Assembly (NCBI GenBank): GCA_026985615.1
Contig: JALSQD010000051.1
Location: forward strand, 29,865 to 93,864
Origin: Thermaceae bacterium
GTDB lineage: Bacteria > Deinococcota > Deinococci > Deinococcales > Marinithermaceae
DNA: 64,000 bases
Reading direction: 5' to 3'
The translations under genes and the position numbers were made by a program. The notes below the pieces were generated by a model, which ran no database searches, was not told where the DNA came from, and saw only the letters and a list, made by a program, of their open reading frames with translations. This document shows positions 1-7,711 of the stretch, in pieces. How positions within the stretch are numbered: the first letter of the stretch is position 1; each line of letters starts with the position of its first letter.

Positions 1-773
1 GCCGCCGAGCCCTCGCAGACAACCTCACCGTCCAGACGTACCCGCCCCTCAAGCCGCTGCCAGTCGGGCAGCACCACGTCAGGCGTGACCACCTCGGCGG
101 CGACGCCGGTGGCGAAGTTCTTTGCCTTGACGGGCCCGAAGCCCGAACGCATCTCCGCCGCCTGGACGTCGCGGGCGGAATAGTCGTTGACGACGAAGAA
201 ACCGCCGATGGCCGCGAGGGCCCCCTCGGGGCTGGCGTCGCGCAGCGGCCGCGCCAGCACGAAGCCGAGCTCGAGCTCGTAGTCGAGTGCGCGGGTATAG
301 GCCGGCCAGGGCACCTCGGCCCCCTCGGTGAGGAAGGCGCGGGGATTGCCCAGGTAGTGGATCGGCCGCTGGTACCACAGCGCCGAAGGCCGCACCTTGG
401 CGTGGGGCCGCCCAGTGACGCGCTCATAGAGCTGGATGAAGCGGTAGGCCCGGGACATGAAACGTTTGAGCCAGCCCTTGGTGGCGCCGATCGCGTGGGC
501 TTCGTAGAGCATGAAGTCGCGAAAGCTCGTCGGCTCGAAGGGCAAAAGCGCGTCCGGACGGACCGGCTGGGGCGGCCTCCCTTCTTCGCGGGCGCGGTCG
601 AGCAGCTCGGCCGTACACTCCCGCAGCGCCACGCCCCCCGCCAGGAAGGCCAGCAGGTCGCGGGCCGCCCGGCCCAGCTCGGCCTCGAAAGGCGCGAGCG
701 GGTACCAGGCGTCGGCATAACGGACGGCCACGCTGGCCTCGCCGTTTTCGAGCAGCAAACGCTTGAGGCGCAC
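1..773 (-). CDS. Fumarylacetoacetate hydrolase family protein (partial, cut by left edge)
   Basis: The minus frame starts at GTG 773, 11 nt after the cyclase stop, with a G-rich ribosome site, and runs off the window at base 1, so about 257 residues are seen. The reading contains the FAH-family core: ALDYELELGFV with the metal-binding E-x-E, then VVNDYSARDVQAAEMRSGFG and KAKNF. This family hydrolyses or decarboxylates acylpyruvate-like products of aromatic catabolism using Mg or Mn. It is probably co-transcribed with the cyclase and the MFS gene upstream, which suggests breakdown of an aromatic or dicarbonyl compound. The exact substrate cannot be read from sequence. The C-terminus is missing. 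Confidence 0.85.
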   Translation of the reverse strand, partial: MRLKRLLLENGEASVAVRYADAWYPLAPFEAELGRAARDLLAFLAGGVALRECTAELLDRAREEGRPPQPVRPDALLPFEPTSFRDFMLYEAHAIGATKGWLKRFMSRAYRFIQLYERVTGRPHAKVRPSALWYQRPIHYLGNPRAFLTEGAEVPWPAYTRALDYELELGFVLARPLRDASPEGALAAIGGFFVVNDYSARDVQAAEMRSGFGPVKAKNFATGVAAEVVTPDVVLPDWQRLEGRVRLDGEVVCEGSA

Positions 774-784
774 CGCCGGCCCCC

Positions 785-1546
785 CTAGTCGAGGATCGCC
801 ACGACCCGCGCCGGCCCGGCGCTGGCGCGCTCGATCTTGAGCGGAAAGGCTGCCACCTTGAAGCCGAAGGGGGGCAGCGCGTCCAGGTTAACCAGCCGCT
901 CAATCTGGGCGTAGGGCAGGTCGGCCTGGTGCGCCGCCCAGAAAATGCCGGGCCGCTTTTCCCGCAGCGCCGCCTCCGCTTGCAGATCCAAAGGCGCGTC
1001 CCAGCTCCAGGCGTCGATGCCCATCACCCGCACGCCGCGGTCGAAGAGCCAGCGGGTGGCCTCGGGGCTCACGCCAGGGCCCATCAGGAAGTAGTCGGGG
1101 TGGCCGTAGAAGGCGTCCATGCCGGTGCGCACGAGTACAATGTCGAGCGGCTTGAGGGTGTAGCCGATGCGCTCGAGCTCCGCCTCGATATCGGCCACCT
1201 CGACTACCTGGCCGCGCTCGCGGCCCGTCATGTCGAGCACCACGCCGTCGGAGAAGAACCACTCGAGCGGCAACCGGTCCACCGTGGCCGCGGGCTTGCC
1301 CCCGACGTGGCTGTTGTAGTGGTAGGGCGCGTCCACGTGGGTGGCGTCGTGGGTACCGAGGCGGGTGATCGTCTCGACGGCCCAGCCCTCGCCGTCGCGC
1401 AGCAGCTCGGGCGGCACCCCGAAGAGGGCCTGGATCTGCTGGGCGCCGGTGGCGTGGTCGGCGTATTCGATCGAAGTCTTGAAGAACTCGGGCGTTTCCT
1501 CGGGGCTGTTCGCGATCGTCGCGGACAAATCGATGAACCGTGGCAT
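785..1546 (-). CDS. Cyclase family protein (kynurenine formamidase-like hydrolase)
   Basis: 253 residues, soluble. The cyclase-family metal site HDATHVDAPYH lies near residues 64-74, matching the H-x-G-T-H-x-D-x-P-x-H pattern of Zn-dependent arylformamidases and isatin hydrolases, with Ala replacing the Gly. The ATG at 1546 has a GGGGAGGG site 5-8 nt upstream. It sits 33 nt after the MFS gene and just before the FAH gene, so a three-gene transcript is likely. A role in hydrolysing an amide or lactone during aromatic or amino-acid breakdown is inferred from family and context; the partner genes of kynurenine degradation are not in view. Confidence 0.85.
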   Translation of the reverse strand: MPRFIDLSATIANSPEETPEFFKTSIEYADHATGAQQIQALFGVPPELLRDGEGWAVETITRLGTHDATHVDAPYHYNSHVGGKPAATVDRLPLEWFFSDGVVLDMTGRERGQVVEVADIEAELERIGYTLKPLDIVLVRTGMDAFYGHPDYFLMGPGVSPEATRWLFDRGVRVMGIDAWSWDAPLDLQAEAALREKRPGIFWAAHQADLPYAQIERLVNLDALPPFGFKVAAFPLKIERASAGPARVVAILD

Positions 1547-1579
1547 GCCGTTCCCTCCCCAATCGGATTTGAGGGCAGC

Positions 1580-2773
1580 CTACCACGAAGCCCGCTGGGC
1601 CGCCCACAGGCGGACCAGTGCCCAGCCGGCGAGCGCCAGCAGCGCTAGCACGCCGGCGGCCGCGCGCCCGCCCAAAGCGTCCATGAGCCATCCCGTCAGG
1701 TACGATCCCGGCGGCCCCGAACCCAGTAGGGCCAGCGAGTAGATCGAGATCACCCGCCCCCGCAACGCGTCGGGCACCGCGGTCTGGATGAGGGTGTTCG
1801 TTCCCACCAGGGTGAGCACCATCCCGAGCCCGCCCAGCGCCATCACCCAGGCCGCCCCCCAGGCGTCCAGCGGCAGCGCCAGCAGCAGGTGCGCCGCGAC
1901 CAGGATCAGGACCCCCAGGTCGATGCGCCTGAGGTGGAAGTTGCGCGCGAGCGCCTGCCCTACCGCGCCCACCAGCGCGCCCGCGCCCATGGCGCTCATG
2001 ATGCCGCCGTAGCCTTCGGCGTCGAGCCCCAGCACCAGGCGGGCGTAGGCGGGGATGAGGGTTTGGAAGTTGAGCACGAAGGTGCCCACCCAGAAGATCA
2101 GCACGATCGCGGAAAGGACCTCGGGCGTGCGCCGCACGTAGGCGAGCCCCTCGGCGATCTGGGCGCGCCAGGAACCGCGCGCGCCCACCGCCGCGCGCCC
2201 CACCGGAACGAAAACAAGGAAGACCAGCATGGGCACGAAGGAAAGCCCGTTGACGGCGAAGGCCCAGCCCATGCCGGCCCGAGCGATCAAGATGCCCGCC
2301 ACCGCCGGGCCCACCAGACGCGAGACGTTGAAGCTGAAGGAGTTGAGCGCTACCGCGCCCGGGTAGCGCTCGCGCCCGGCGAGCTCCACCGTGAAGGCCT
2401 GGCGCGCCGGCAGATCGAGGACGTTGGCGAGGCCGTAGAGGGCGGCGAAGAGCAGCACCCAGCCGTAGGTGACGGTGCCCGTGGCCACCAGCGCGGCCAT
2501 CCCCAGCGCCAGCAGGGCCATGCTGCTCTGGGTGAGGCGCAGGAGCGTCCTGCGGGGCAGGCGGTCGGCGAGCACGCCCGCGGGCAGGCTGAAGAGGAGC
2601 GAGGGCGCAAACTGCAACGCCACCACCAGCCCCAGCCGCTCGGCCGAGCCGGTCAGCTCGATCACCAGCCAGGCCTGGGCGGCAGCCTGCATCCAGGTGC
2701 CCATCTGGCTGATGAAGAGGCTGATCCAGTAGCCGCGGTAGTGAGGGTCGCGTAGGAGCTCGAGCGCCGGCAC
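1580..2773 (-). CDS. MFS transporter (EntS/MFS_3-like exporter)
   Basis: 397 residues, about 12 hydrophobic segments. The N-terminal stretch GYWISLFISQMGTWMQAAAQ and the later LPAGVLADRLPRRTLL (loop 2-3 motif) match the MFS_3 group of proton-driven efflux permeases. The start is GTG 2773, placed 6 nt after a TAGGCT -10 box, so the mRNA is probably leaderless. A TetR-type palindrome lies over the -35 position. It heads a likely operon with the cyclase and FAH genes, so it may export or import the compound they act on. Substrate unknown. Confidence 0.85.
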   Translation of the reverse strand: MPALELLRDPHYRGYWISLFISQMGTWMQAAAQAWLVIELTGSAERLGLVVALQFAPSLLFSLPAGVLADRLPRRTLLRLTQSSMALLALGMAALVATGTVTYGWVLLFAALYGLANVLDLPARQAFTVELAGRERYPGAVALNSFSFNVSRLVGPAVAGILIARAGMGWAFAVNGLSFVPMLVFLVFVPVGRAAVGARGSWRAQIAEGLAYVRRTPEVLSAIVLIFWVGTFVLNFQTLIPAYARLVLGLDAEGYGGIMSAMGAGALVGAVGQALARNFHLRRIDLGVLILVAAHLLLALPLDAWGAAWVMALGGLGMVLTLVGTNTLIQTAVPDALRGRVISIYSLALLGSGPPGSYLTGWLMDALGGRAAAGVLALLALAGWALVRLWAAQRASW

Positions 2774-2779
2774 GGCCTC

Positions 2780-2808
2780 AGCCTACCGCAAAACTGACCG
2801 ACCGGTCA
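2780..2808 (-). promoter_or_regulatory. Promoter with TetR-type operator for the MFS-cyclase-FAH operon
   Basis: A -10 box TAGGCT (2780-2785) lies 6 nt from the GTG start. The palindrome TGACCG-AC-CGGTCA (2795-2808, perfect 6-bp arms) covers the -35 position, 17 nt upstream of the -10. A repressor bound there would block RNA polymerase. The arms resemble TetR/AcrR operators. No TetR gene is in the window, so the regulator is unidentified. Confidence 0.6.
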
Positions 2809-2830
2809 TTCTTTGCTCCCTAAAGCGCGC

Positions 2831-2854
2831 GCCGCGCCCCATCCGGGGCGCGGC
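2831..2854 (-). terminator. GC-rich hairpin after the TRAP permease
   Basis: GCCGCGCCCC and GGGGCGCGGC form a perfect 10-bp stem with a 4-nt loop, 14 nt past the permease stop. The U-tract on the minus strand is weak (CTTTA), so termination efficiency is uncertain. It also separates this operon from the MFS promoter just downstream. Confidence 0.6.
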
Positions 2855-2868
2855 GTGGAGCAGACGGC

Positions 2869-4875
2869 CTAGCGTCCCCGCCGGCCCAGCACCACCGCCA
2901 GGGCCAGCAGCGCGAAGCCACCCAGGTTCACCGTCAGCGAGGGCCAGAAAAGCCCCACGCCCGCGGCCACAAGCAGCAGCCGCTCGTAGGGTTTTGCCTC
3001 GCGGAACATGTAGCCCTCAAGCGCAGCCGCAAAGACCCACAGCCCCAGGAGACCGCGGGTGAGGTCGATCGCGATCTGCGTCGGCGTCCCGGTAAACATG
3101 ATGCCGGGGGCGTAGACCATAAGCAGCGGAATCAGGTAGAGCCCCTTGGCGAACTTCCAGGCCTGTACGCCCGCGCGCATGGCGTCGGTGCCCGCGAGGC
3201 CCGAGGCGGCGTAGGCCGCGAGCGCCACCGGCGGGGTGACGTTGGAGTCCTGGCTGTACCAGAAGACGATCAAGTGGGCGATGATGAGCGGCACGCCCAG
3301 ATCCTGCAGCGCCGGCCCAGCGAGGACGACGAGCACGATGTACGATGCCGTCACCGGCAGCCCCATGCCGAGCACCAGGCTCGCGAGCGCTACTAGCAAA
3401 AGCGCGAGCAGCAGGTGCCCGCCCGAGGCCGAGACCACCAGGTGACTGAACTTGAGCCCCACCCCGGTCAACCCAACCACGCCCACGACGATGCCCGCCG
3501 CGGCCGTGGCCACGGAGACGGGGATGGCCGACATCGCCCCCGAAACCAGCCCCTGCACCAGCCGCGGCAGGTTCAGCGGACTGTAGGGGCTGAGGCTGCT
3601 GGCGATGACCATGCCCACCACCAGGTAGAACTGCCATAGCGCGAAGCCGCGGCTCGGCTGGAAGCCGATGTAGAGGAGGTAGCCCATTGCCGCCAGGTGC
3701 AGGAGCACGTGCAGCCGCCGGCCCGCCTCGCTGCCCGGCCGCGGCCGCAGGTTGCTGGCGAGCATGATGGCCAGCACGCCGATGAAACCCACCTTCATCG
3801 CGCTGACGCCCTTGAAGAGGTAGTAGATCAAGATGAAGAGCGGGATCAGGTAATGCCACCCCTCGAGCATCACCTTCTTGGTGGAAGGCAGCTCGCTAGC
3901 CGGCATGCCACGCATGCCGCGCTTGGCCGCGATAAGGTCCACGAAAAGGTAGACGGTGAGGAAGTAGAGGATCGCCGGCACGATCGAGAGCTTGACCACC
4001 GTAAGGTAGGGCGTCTGGGTGTACTCGGCGATGAGGAAGGCCCCCGCGCCCATGATGGGCGGCATGATCTGCCCGCCGGTGCTGGCGGCGGCCTCCACCC
4101 CGGCGGCCTCCTCGGGCTTGTAGCCCAGCTTCTTCATCAGGGGAATGGTGAAGGCGCCGGTGGTCACCACGTTGGCGATGGCCGATCCCGAGAGCGAGCC
4201 CATGAAGGCGCTCGCCACCACGCTGGCCTTCGCCGGGCCGCCCCGGCTCTTGCCGGCGAGAGCGTAGGCCAGGTCGATGAAGAACTTGCCAGCCCCGGTA
4301 GCCTCGAGCAGCGCGCCGAAGAGGATGAAGATGAAGACGAAGGTGGCGGCCACGCCCAGCGGCACGCCGAAGATGCCCTCGGTGGTCAGGTAGAGCTGCC
4401 CCACCAGCCGCTCGGTGCCGTAGCCCTTGTGCGCCAGCACGCCGGGCATGTGGGGGCCGACGTAGGCGTAGATGATGAAGAGGGCCGAGATGATCGTCAT
4501 CGGCCAGCCGATGGCGCGCCGCGTCGCCTCGAGCACGAGCAGCACCGCGAGCACGCCCATGTAGATGTCAGAGGGCTCCCACCAGCCGAAGCGGTCGATG
4601 ATGGCGTTGTAGTTGAAGTAGATGTAACCGCCCATCGCCAGGCTGGCGGCAATCAGGGCGCCGTCCGCCAGCCAGCGCAGCGCCGCGGGCCAGCGCCGGC
4701 TCACCGGCGTGGAGAGGAAGAGCAGCACCAGGATGAAGGTCAGGTGGATCGAGCGCTGGTAGATGGCCGTCATCGGCGCATAGCCGGCGGTGTAGATCTG
4801 GAAGGCCACCAGCAGCAGGGCTACCACGGCCAGTACCGCGCTCAGGAAGGTTCGGGGGGAACTCGTTTCATTCAC
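2869..4875 (-). CDS. TRAP transporter permease, fused 4TM/12TM (TAXI type)
   Basis: About 668 residues, almost entirely hydrophobic. It joins a DctQ-like small subunit (first four segments) to a DctM-like large subunit. Conserved DctM-type loops are visible, including GSLSGSAIANVVTTGAFTIP and GGQIMPPIMGAGAFLIAEY. It should move an organic acid across the inner membrane using a sodium or proton gradient, fed by the TAXI binding protein encoded two genes upstream. I choose GTG 4875, which has GAGGTG 6 nt upstream; GTG 4884 is possible. It overlaps the DUF1850 gene by 8 nt, which suggests translational coupling. Confidence 0.9.
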   Translation of the reverse strand: MNETSSPRTFLSAVLAVVALLLVAFQIYTAGYAPMTAIYQRSIHLTFILVLLFLSTPVSRRWPAALRWLADGALIAASLAMGGYIYFNYNAIIDRFGWWEPSDIYMGVLAVLLVLEATRRAIGWPMTIISALFIIYAYVGPHMPGVLAHKGYGTERLVGQLYLTTEGIFGVPLGVAATFVFIFILFGALLEATGAGKFFIDLAYALAGKSRGGPAKASVVASAFMGSLSGSAIANVVTTGAFTIPLMKKLGYKPEEAAGVEAAASTGGQIMPPIMGAGAFLIAEYTQTPYLTVVKLSIVPAILYFLTVYLFVDLIAAKRGMRGMPASELPSTKKVMLEGWHYLIPLFILIYYLFKGVSAMKVGFIGVLAIMLASNLRPRPGSEAGRRLHVLLHLAAMGYLLYIGFQPSRGFALWQFYLVVGMVIASSLSPYSPLNLPRLVQGLVSGAMSAIPVSVATAAAGIVVGVVGLTGVGLKFSHLVVSASGGHLLLALLLVALASLVLGMGLPVTASYIVLVVLAGPALQDLGVPLIIAHLIVFWYSQDSNVTPPVALAAYAASGLAGTDAMRAGVQAWKFAKGLYLIPLLMVYAPGIMFTGTPTQIAIDLTRGLLGLWVFAAALEGYMFREAKPYERLLLVAAGVGLFWPSLTVNLGGFALLALAVVLGRRGR

Positions 4876-5359
4876 AGCGCACACCTCGCAGCGCGTACCA
4901 CCGGGGCCGCCGTACCACCTCGAAGCGGCCGCGGGCGTGGGGCGCCAGGCGCGAGAGGTCGCAGCGCCGCCCGCCCACGATCAGGGTGTGGTGGATCTCG
5001 GGGCTCCCGATACGCAAAACCATGCCGTCGGCCCGCTCGTTGATGTCGACGATGGCCACCGCGTGCCCCTCCTCGGAGACGGTACGTCCGCGCCCGGCGA
5101 TCTCGCCCAGCCCCGCGGCGAACCAGGGGTTGTGGGTCTCCATGAGCCAGAGGTCGCCATCGCGCACCTCGAAGACCTCGCGCACGGGGATGGACGAGAC
5201 CGAGTGGATCCAGGTGAGCTCCACCCGCTCGCCCGCACGCACCGGGTAACGCAACGTCCCCACCCCCTCCACGGAGACCTCCAGCACGTCGGTGGGCCAA
5301 AGCGCCCAGGCAAGCAACAGGGCCCCCAACACGGCGAGCGCGTAGGGGGCCCAGCGCAT
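4868..5359 (-). CDS. DUF1850 domain protein of the TRAP-TAXI operon
   Basis: 163 residues with one N-terminal hydrophobic segment (residues about 5-23), then an exported beta-rich domain containing VRAGERVELTWIHSVSS and VREVFEV, typical of DUF1850. Genes of this family commonly sit inside TRAP-TAXI operons, as here between binding protein and permease. A role as periplasmic accessory of the transporter is inferred from context. No strong ribosome site is seen before ATG 5359, so its translation may depend on coupling to the upstream gene, whose stop is 9 nt away. Confidence 0.8.
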   Translation of the reverse strand: MRWAPYALAVLGALLLAWALWPTDVLEVSVEGVGTLRYPVRAGERVELTWIHSVSSIPVREVFEVRDGDLWLMETHNPWFAAGLGEIAGRGRTVSEEGHAVAIVDINERADGMVLRIGSPEIHHTLIVGGRRCDLSRLAPHARGRFEVVRRPRWYALRGVRCE

Positions 5360-5368
5360 GGAGAAGGA

Positions 5369-6340
5369 TTACTTCGCGGGCTTGAGGTGATCGGGCACGG
5401 TCAGGCCGATCTCCTCGAAGTACTTGATGGCGCCCGGGTGCAGCGGGATGAGCGTAGCCTTGAGGACGTACTCGGGGCTGATCGTCTTACCCGCGGGGTG
5501 GATCTGCCCCAGCTCGTCCACGTGCTCGAAGAGCGCCTTGGTGAGCTGGTAGACGAGCTCGGTGTCGTCGTTGGCGTTCACGAAGAGAACGTTGGGCGTA
5601 CCCACGGTGAGGCAGTCGTAGTCGACGCCCTTGTAGGTGCCGGCGGGGATGGTGAAGGGCTTGTAGTAGGGGTTCTCCGCCGAGACCTTGGCCTGCTCCT
5701 CGGGGGTCATGCAGATGAGGACCATCTGGCGGGTGGTCGAGAGGTCGACCAGCGAACCGGGGCCGAGGCCCACGGACCAGGAGCCCACGTCGATGGTGCC
5801 GTCCTTGAGCGCGGAGACCTGCTCGGCGAAGGAGAGGCGGAACTCCTTGAAGTCCTTGCCGGGGACGTAGCCCAGGGTCTTGAGGATGGCCTGGGTCATC
5901 ACCGCCGTGCCCGAGCCGGGAGCACCGGTGGAGACGCGCTTGCCCTTGATGTCGGGGATAGCCTTGATGCCGGTCTCGGCCACGGTCACGAACTGCCAGG
6001 CGTTGGGGTACATCGCGCCGATGGCCAGGATAGGCTGGGGCTTGCCCTTGAACTTACCCTCGCCCTTGTAGGCCTGCACCACCACGCCGCTGGTGCCGAG
6101 CGCGGCCTGGGCCTCGCCGCTTGCCACCAGACGCACGTTCTCGACCGAGGCGCCGGTCACCTCGGCGCTGGCCTCGACGCCGGGCACGTAGTCGGTCCAG
6201 ATCTGGGCGATGCCGCCGCCCAGCGGGTAGTAGACGCCGCCGGTGCCGCCGGTCGCCAGCGAGATGCGGGTGACCTGGGCGAAGGCCATACCTAGGGCCA
6301 GCAGGCCCGCCAATACGAGAAGTCCACGCTTTAGCTTCAT
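5369..6340 (-). CDS. TRAP transporter solute-binding protein, TAXI family
   Basis: 323 residues from ATG 6340, which has GGAGG centred about 7 nt upstream; the frame is open further upstream but that part overlaps the promoter. The N-terminus MKLKRGLLVLAGLLALGMAFAQ minus its last residues is a clear signal peptide, followed by the TAXI start TRISLATGGTGGVYYPLGG. The protein captures substrate in the periplasm, classically glutamate, 2-oxoglutarate or similar acids, and hands it to the fused permease. It is first in the operon binding protein-DUF1850-permease and has a strong consensus promoter. Confidence 0.92.
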   Translation of the reverse strand: MKLKRGLLVLAGLLALGMAFAQVTRISLATGGTGGVYYPLGGGIAQIWTDYVPGVEASAEVTGASVENVRLVASGEAQAALGTSGVVVQAYKGEGKFKGKPQPILAIGAMYPNAWQFVTVAETGIKAIPDIKGKRVSTGAPGSGTAVMTQAILKTLGYVPGKDFKEFRLSFAEQVSALKDGTIDVGSWSVGLGPGSLVDLSTTRQMVLICMTPEEQAKVSAENPYYKPFTIPAGTYKGVDYDCLTVGTPNVLFVNANDDTELVYQLTKALFEHVDELGQIHPAGKTISPEYVLKATLIPLHPGAIKYFEEIGLTVPDHLKPAK

Positions 6341-6371
6341 ATCCACCTCCGGGTAAACTTTGTCCGCTTTC

Positions 6372-6400
6372 ATCCTAAGCATCTTTATGCGAGTTGTCAA
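6372..6400 (-). promoter_or_regulatory. Sigma-70-type promoter of the TRAP-TAXI operon
   Basis: On the minus strand TTGACA (6395-6400) and TAGGAT (6372-6377) are separated by exactly 17 nt, 31 nt upstream of ATG 6340. This is the best -35/-10 pair in the window. Confidence 0.75.
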
Positions 6401-6437
6401 AAATCCGTCCATCGCACGCACCCGCCAGGGCCGTCCC

Positions 6438-6466
6438 TTGCCTCGAGACACGGCCCTCCGTATGCT
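6438..6466 (+). promoter_or_regulatory. Promoter of the acyl-CoA dehydrogenase gene
   Basis: TTGCCT (6438-6443) and TATGCT (6461-6466) have a 17-nt spacer, leaving a short leader with an AAGTGAGG ribosome site before ATG 6491. It is back to back with the TRAP promoter. Confidence 0.65.
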
Positions 6467-6490
6467 TGGGGCTAGAAAGTGAGGTAGACG

Positions 6491-7651
6491 ATGCTCGACT
6501 ACTACCTGGCCCAGGAGCTGTTCACCCCCGAAGAGCGGCAAGTTCAAGCGGCGGCGCGAAAGTTTATGGAAGCCGAGGTCATGCCCCACATCCGCGAGTG
6601 GTGGGAGGAAGGGGTCTTCCCCAAACACCTCATCCGCACCTTCGGCGAGATGGGCTTCTTAGGCTCCAACCTGCCCGAGGAGTACGGGGCGGCCGGCGTC
6701 TCGAACAACGCCTACGGCCTGATCATGTACGAGCTCGAGCGCGTCGACTCCGGCCTGCGCAGCTTCGCCAGTGTCCAGGGGGCGCTGGTGATGTACCCCA
6801 TCTACGCCTACGGCTCCGAGGAACAGAAGCGGGAATACCTGCCCAAGCTGGCCGCGGGCGAGATCGTCGGCGCCTTCGGCCTCACCGAGCCCGACGGCGG
6901 CTCCGACCCCGGCGGCAACATGAAGACCAAGGCCGTAAAAGATGGCGACTACTACGTCCTGAGCGGCACCAAGATGTGGATCACCAACGGCTCCATCGCC
7001 CAGATCGCCATCGTCTGGGCCAAGGACGAGGAGGGCAAGATCCTGGGCTTCATCGTCCCCACCGACACCCCGGGCTTCTCGGCACCGGAGATCCACCACA
7101 AGATGAGCCTGCGCGCCAGCGTGACCAGCGAGCTGGTGCTCGAGGACGTGCGCGTGCACAAGGACCAGCTGCTCCCGGGGTCGGGCAGCCTCAAGGCACC
7201 GCTCTCCTGCCTCACCCAGGCCCGCTACGGCATCGCCTGGGGGGCGCTGGGGGCGCTCGAGGCGGTCTACACCGAGGCGCTCGAGTTCTCGAAGAGCCGC
7301 ATCACCTTCGGCCGCCCCATCGCCGCCCGCCAGCTCATTCAGGACAAGCTCGTCTACATGCTCACCGAGCACACCAAGGGGCTGCTGCTCGCCTGGAAGC
7401 TGGGCAAGATGAAGGACGAGGGCACCCTTAAACACACCCACGTCTCCCTGGCCAAACGCAACAACGTGCGCGCGGCCCTGCAAAGCGCCCGTCTGGCCCG
7501 CGAGATCCTGGGTGCCAACGGCATCACCACCGAGTACCACGCCATCCGCCACATGCTCAACCTGGAAACCGTGGACACCTACGAGGGCACCCACGACATC
7601 CACACCCTCATCCTCGGCCGCGACATCACCGAGGAAAACGCCCTCACCTAG
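6491..7651 (+). CDS. gcdH: Acyl-CoA dehydrogenase, glutaryl-CoA dehydrogenase-like
   Basis: 386 residues, the usual length. FAD-dependent enzyme that oxidises, and in glutaryl-CoA dehydrogenase also decarboxylates, an acyl-CoA, passing electrons to ETF. Visible family blocks are GAFGLTEPDGGSDPGG (acyl-CoA dehydrogenase signature 1), KMWITNG, and YEGTHDIHTLILGRDITEE near the C-terminus, where the Glu of YEGTHDIH is the catalytic base in glutaryl-CoA dehydrogenases. The gene stands alone with its own promoter and a strong terminator. Placement next to an organic-acid TRAP transporter is suggestive of a shared catabolic role but not proof. Another short-chain acyl-CoA substrate is possible. Confidence 0.85.
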   Translation: MLDYYLAQELFTPEERQVQAAARKFMEAEVMPHIREWWEEGVFPKHLIRTFGEMGFLGSNLPEEYGAAGVSNNAYGLIMYELERVDSGLRSFASVQGALVMYPIYAYGSEEQKREYLPKLAAGEIVGAFGLTEPDGGSDPGGNMKTKAVKDGDYYVLSGTKMWITNGSIAQIAIVWAKDEEGKILGFIVPTDTPGFSAPEIHHKMSLRASVTSELVLEDVRVHKDQLLPGSGSLKAPLSCLTQARYGIAWGALGALEAVYTEALEFSKSRITFGRPIAARQLIQDKLVYMLTEHTKGLLLAWKLGKMKDEGTLKHTHVSLAKRNNVRAALQSARLAREILGANGITTEYHAIRHMLNLETVDTYEGTHDIHTLILGRDITEENALT

Positions 7652-7670
7652 AACCTAAGGGCATAAGCGA

Positions 7671-7699
7671 GGAGGCGCGGCCCGGCCGCGCCTCCTTTT
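7671..7699 (+). terminator. Rho-independent terminator after the acyl-CoA dehydrogenase
   Basis: GGAGGCGCGG and CCGCGCCTCC form a 10-bp stem with loop CCCGG, followed by TTTT on the plus strand. It stands between the convergent gcdH-like gene and the end of the first nuo operon. Confidence 0.85.
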
Positions 7700-7711
7700 G
7701 GTTTCGCAAAC

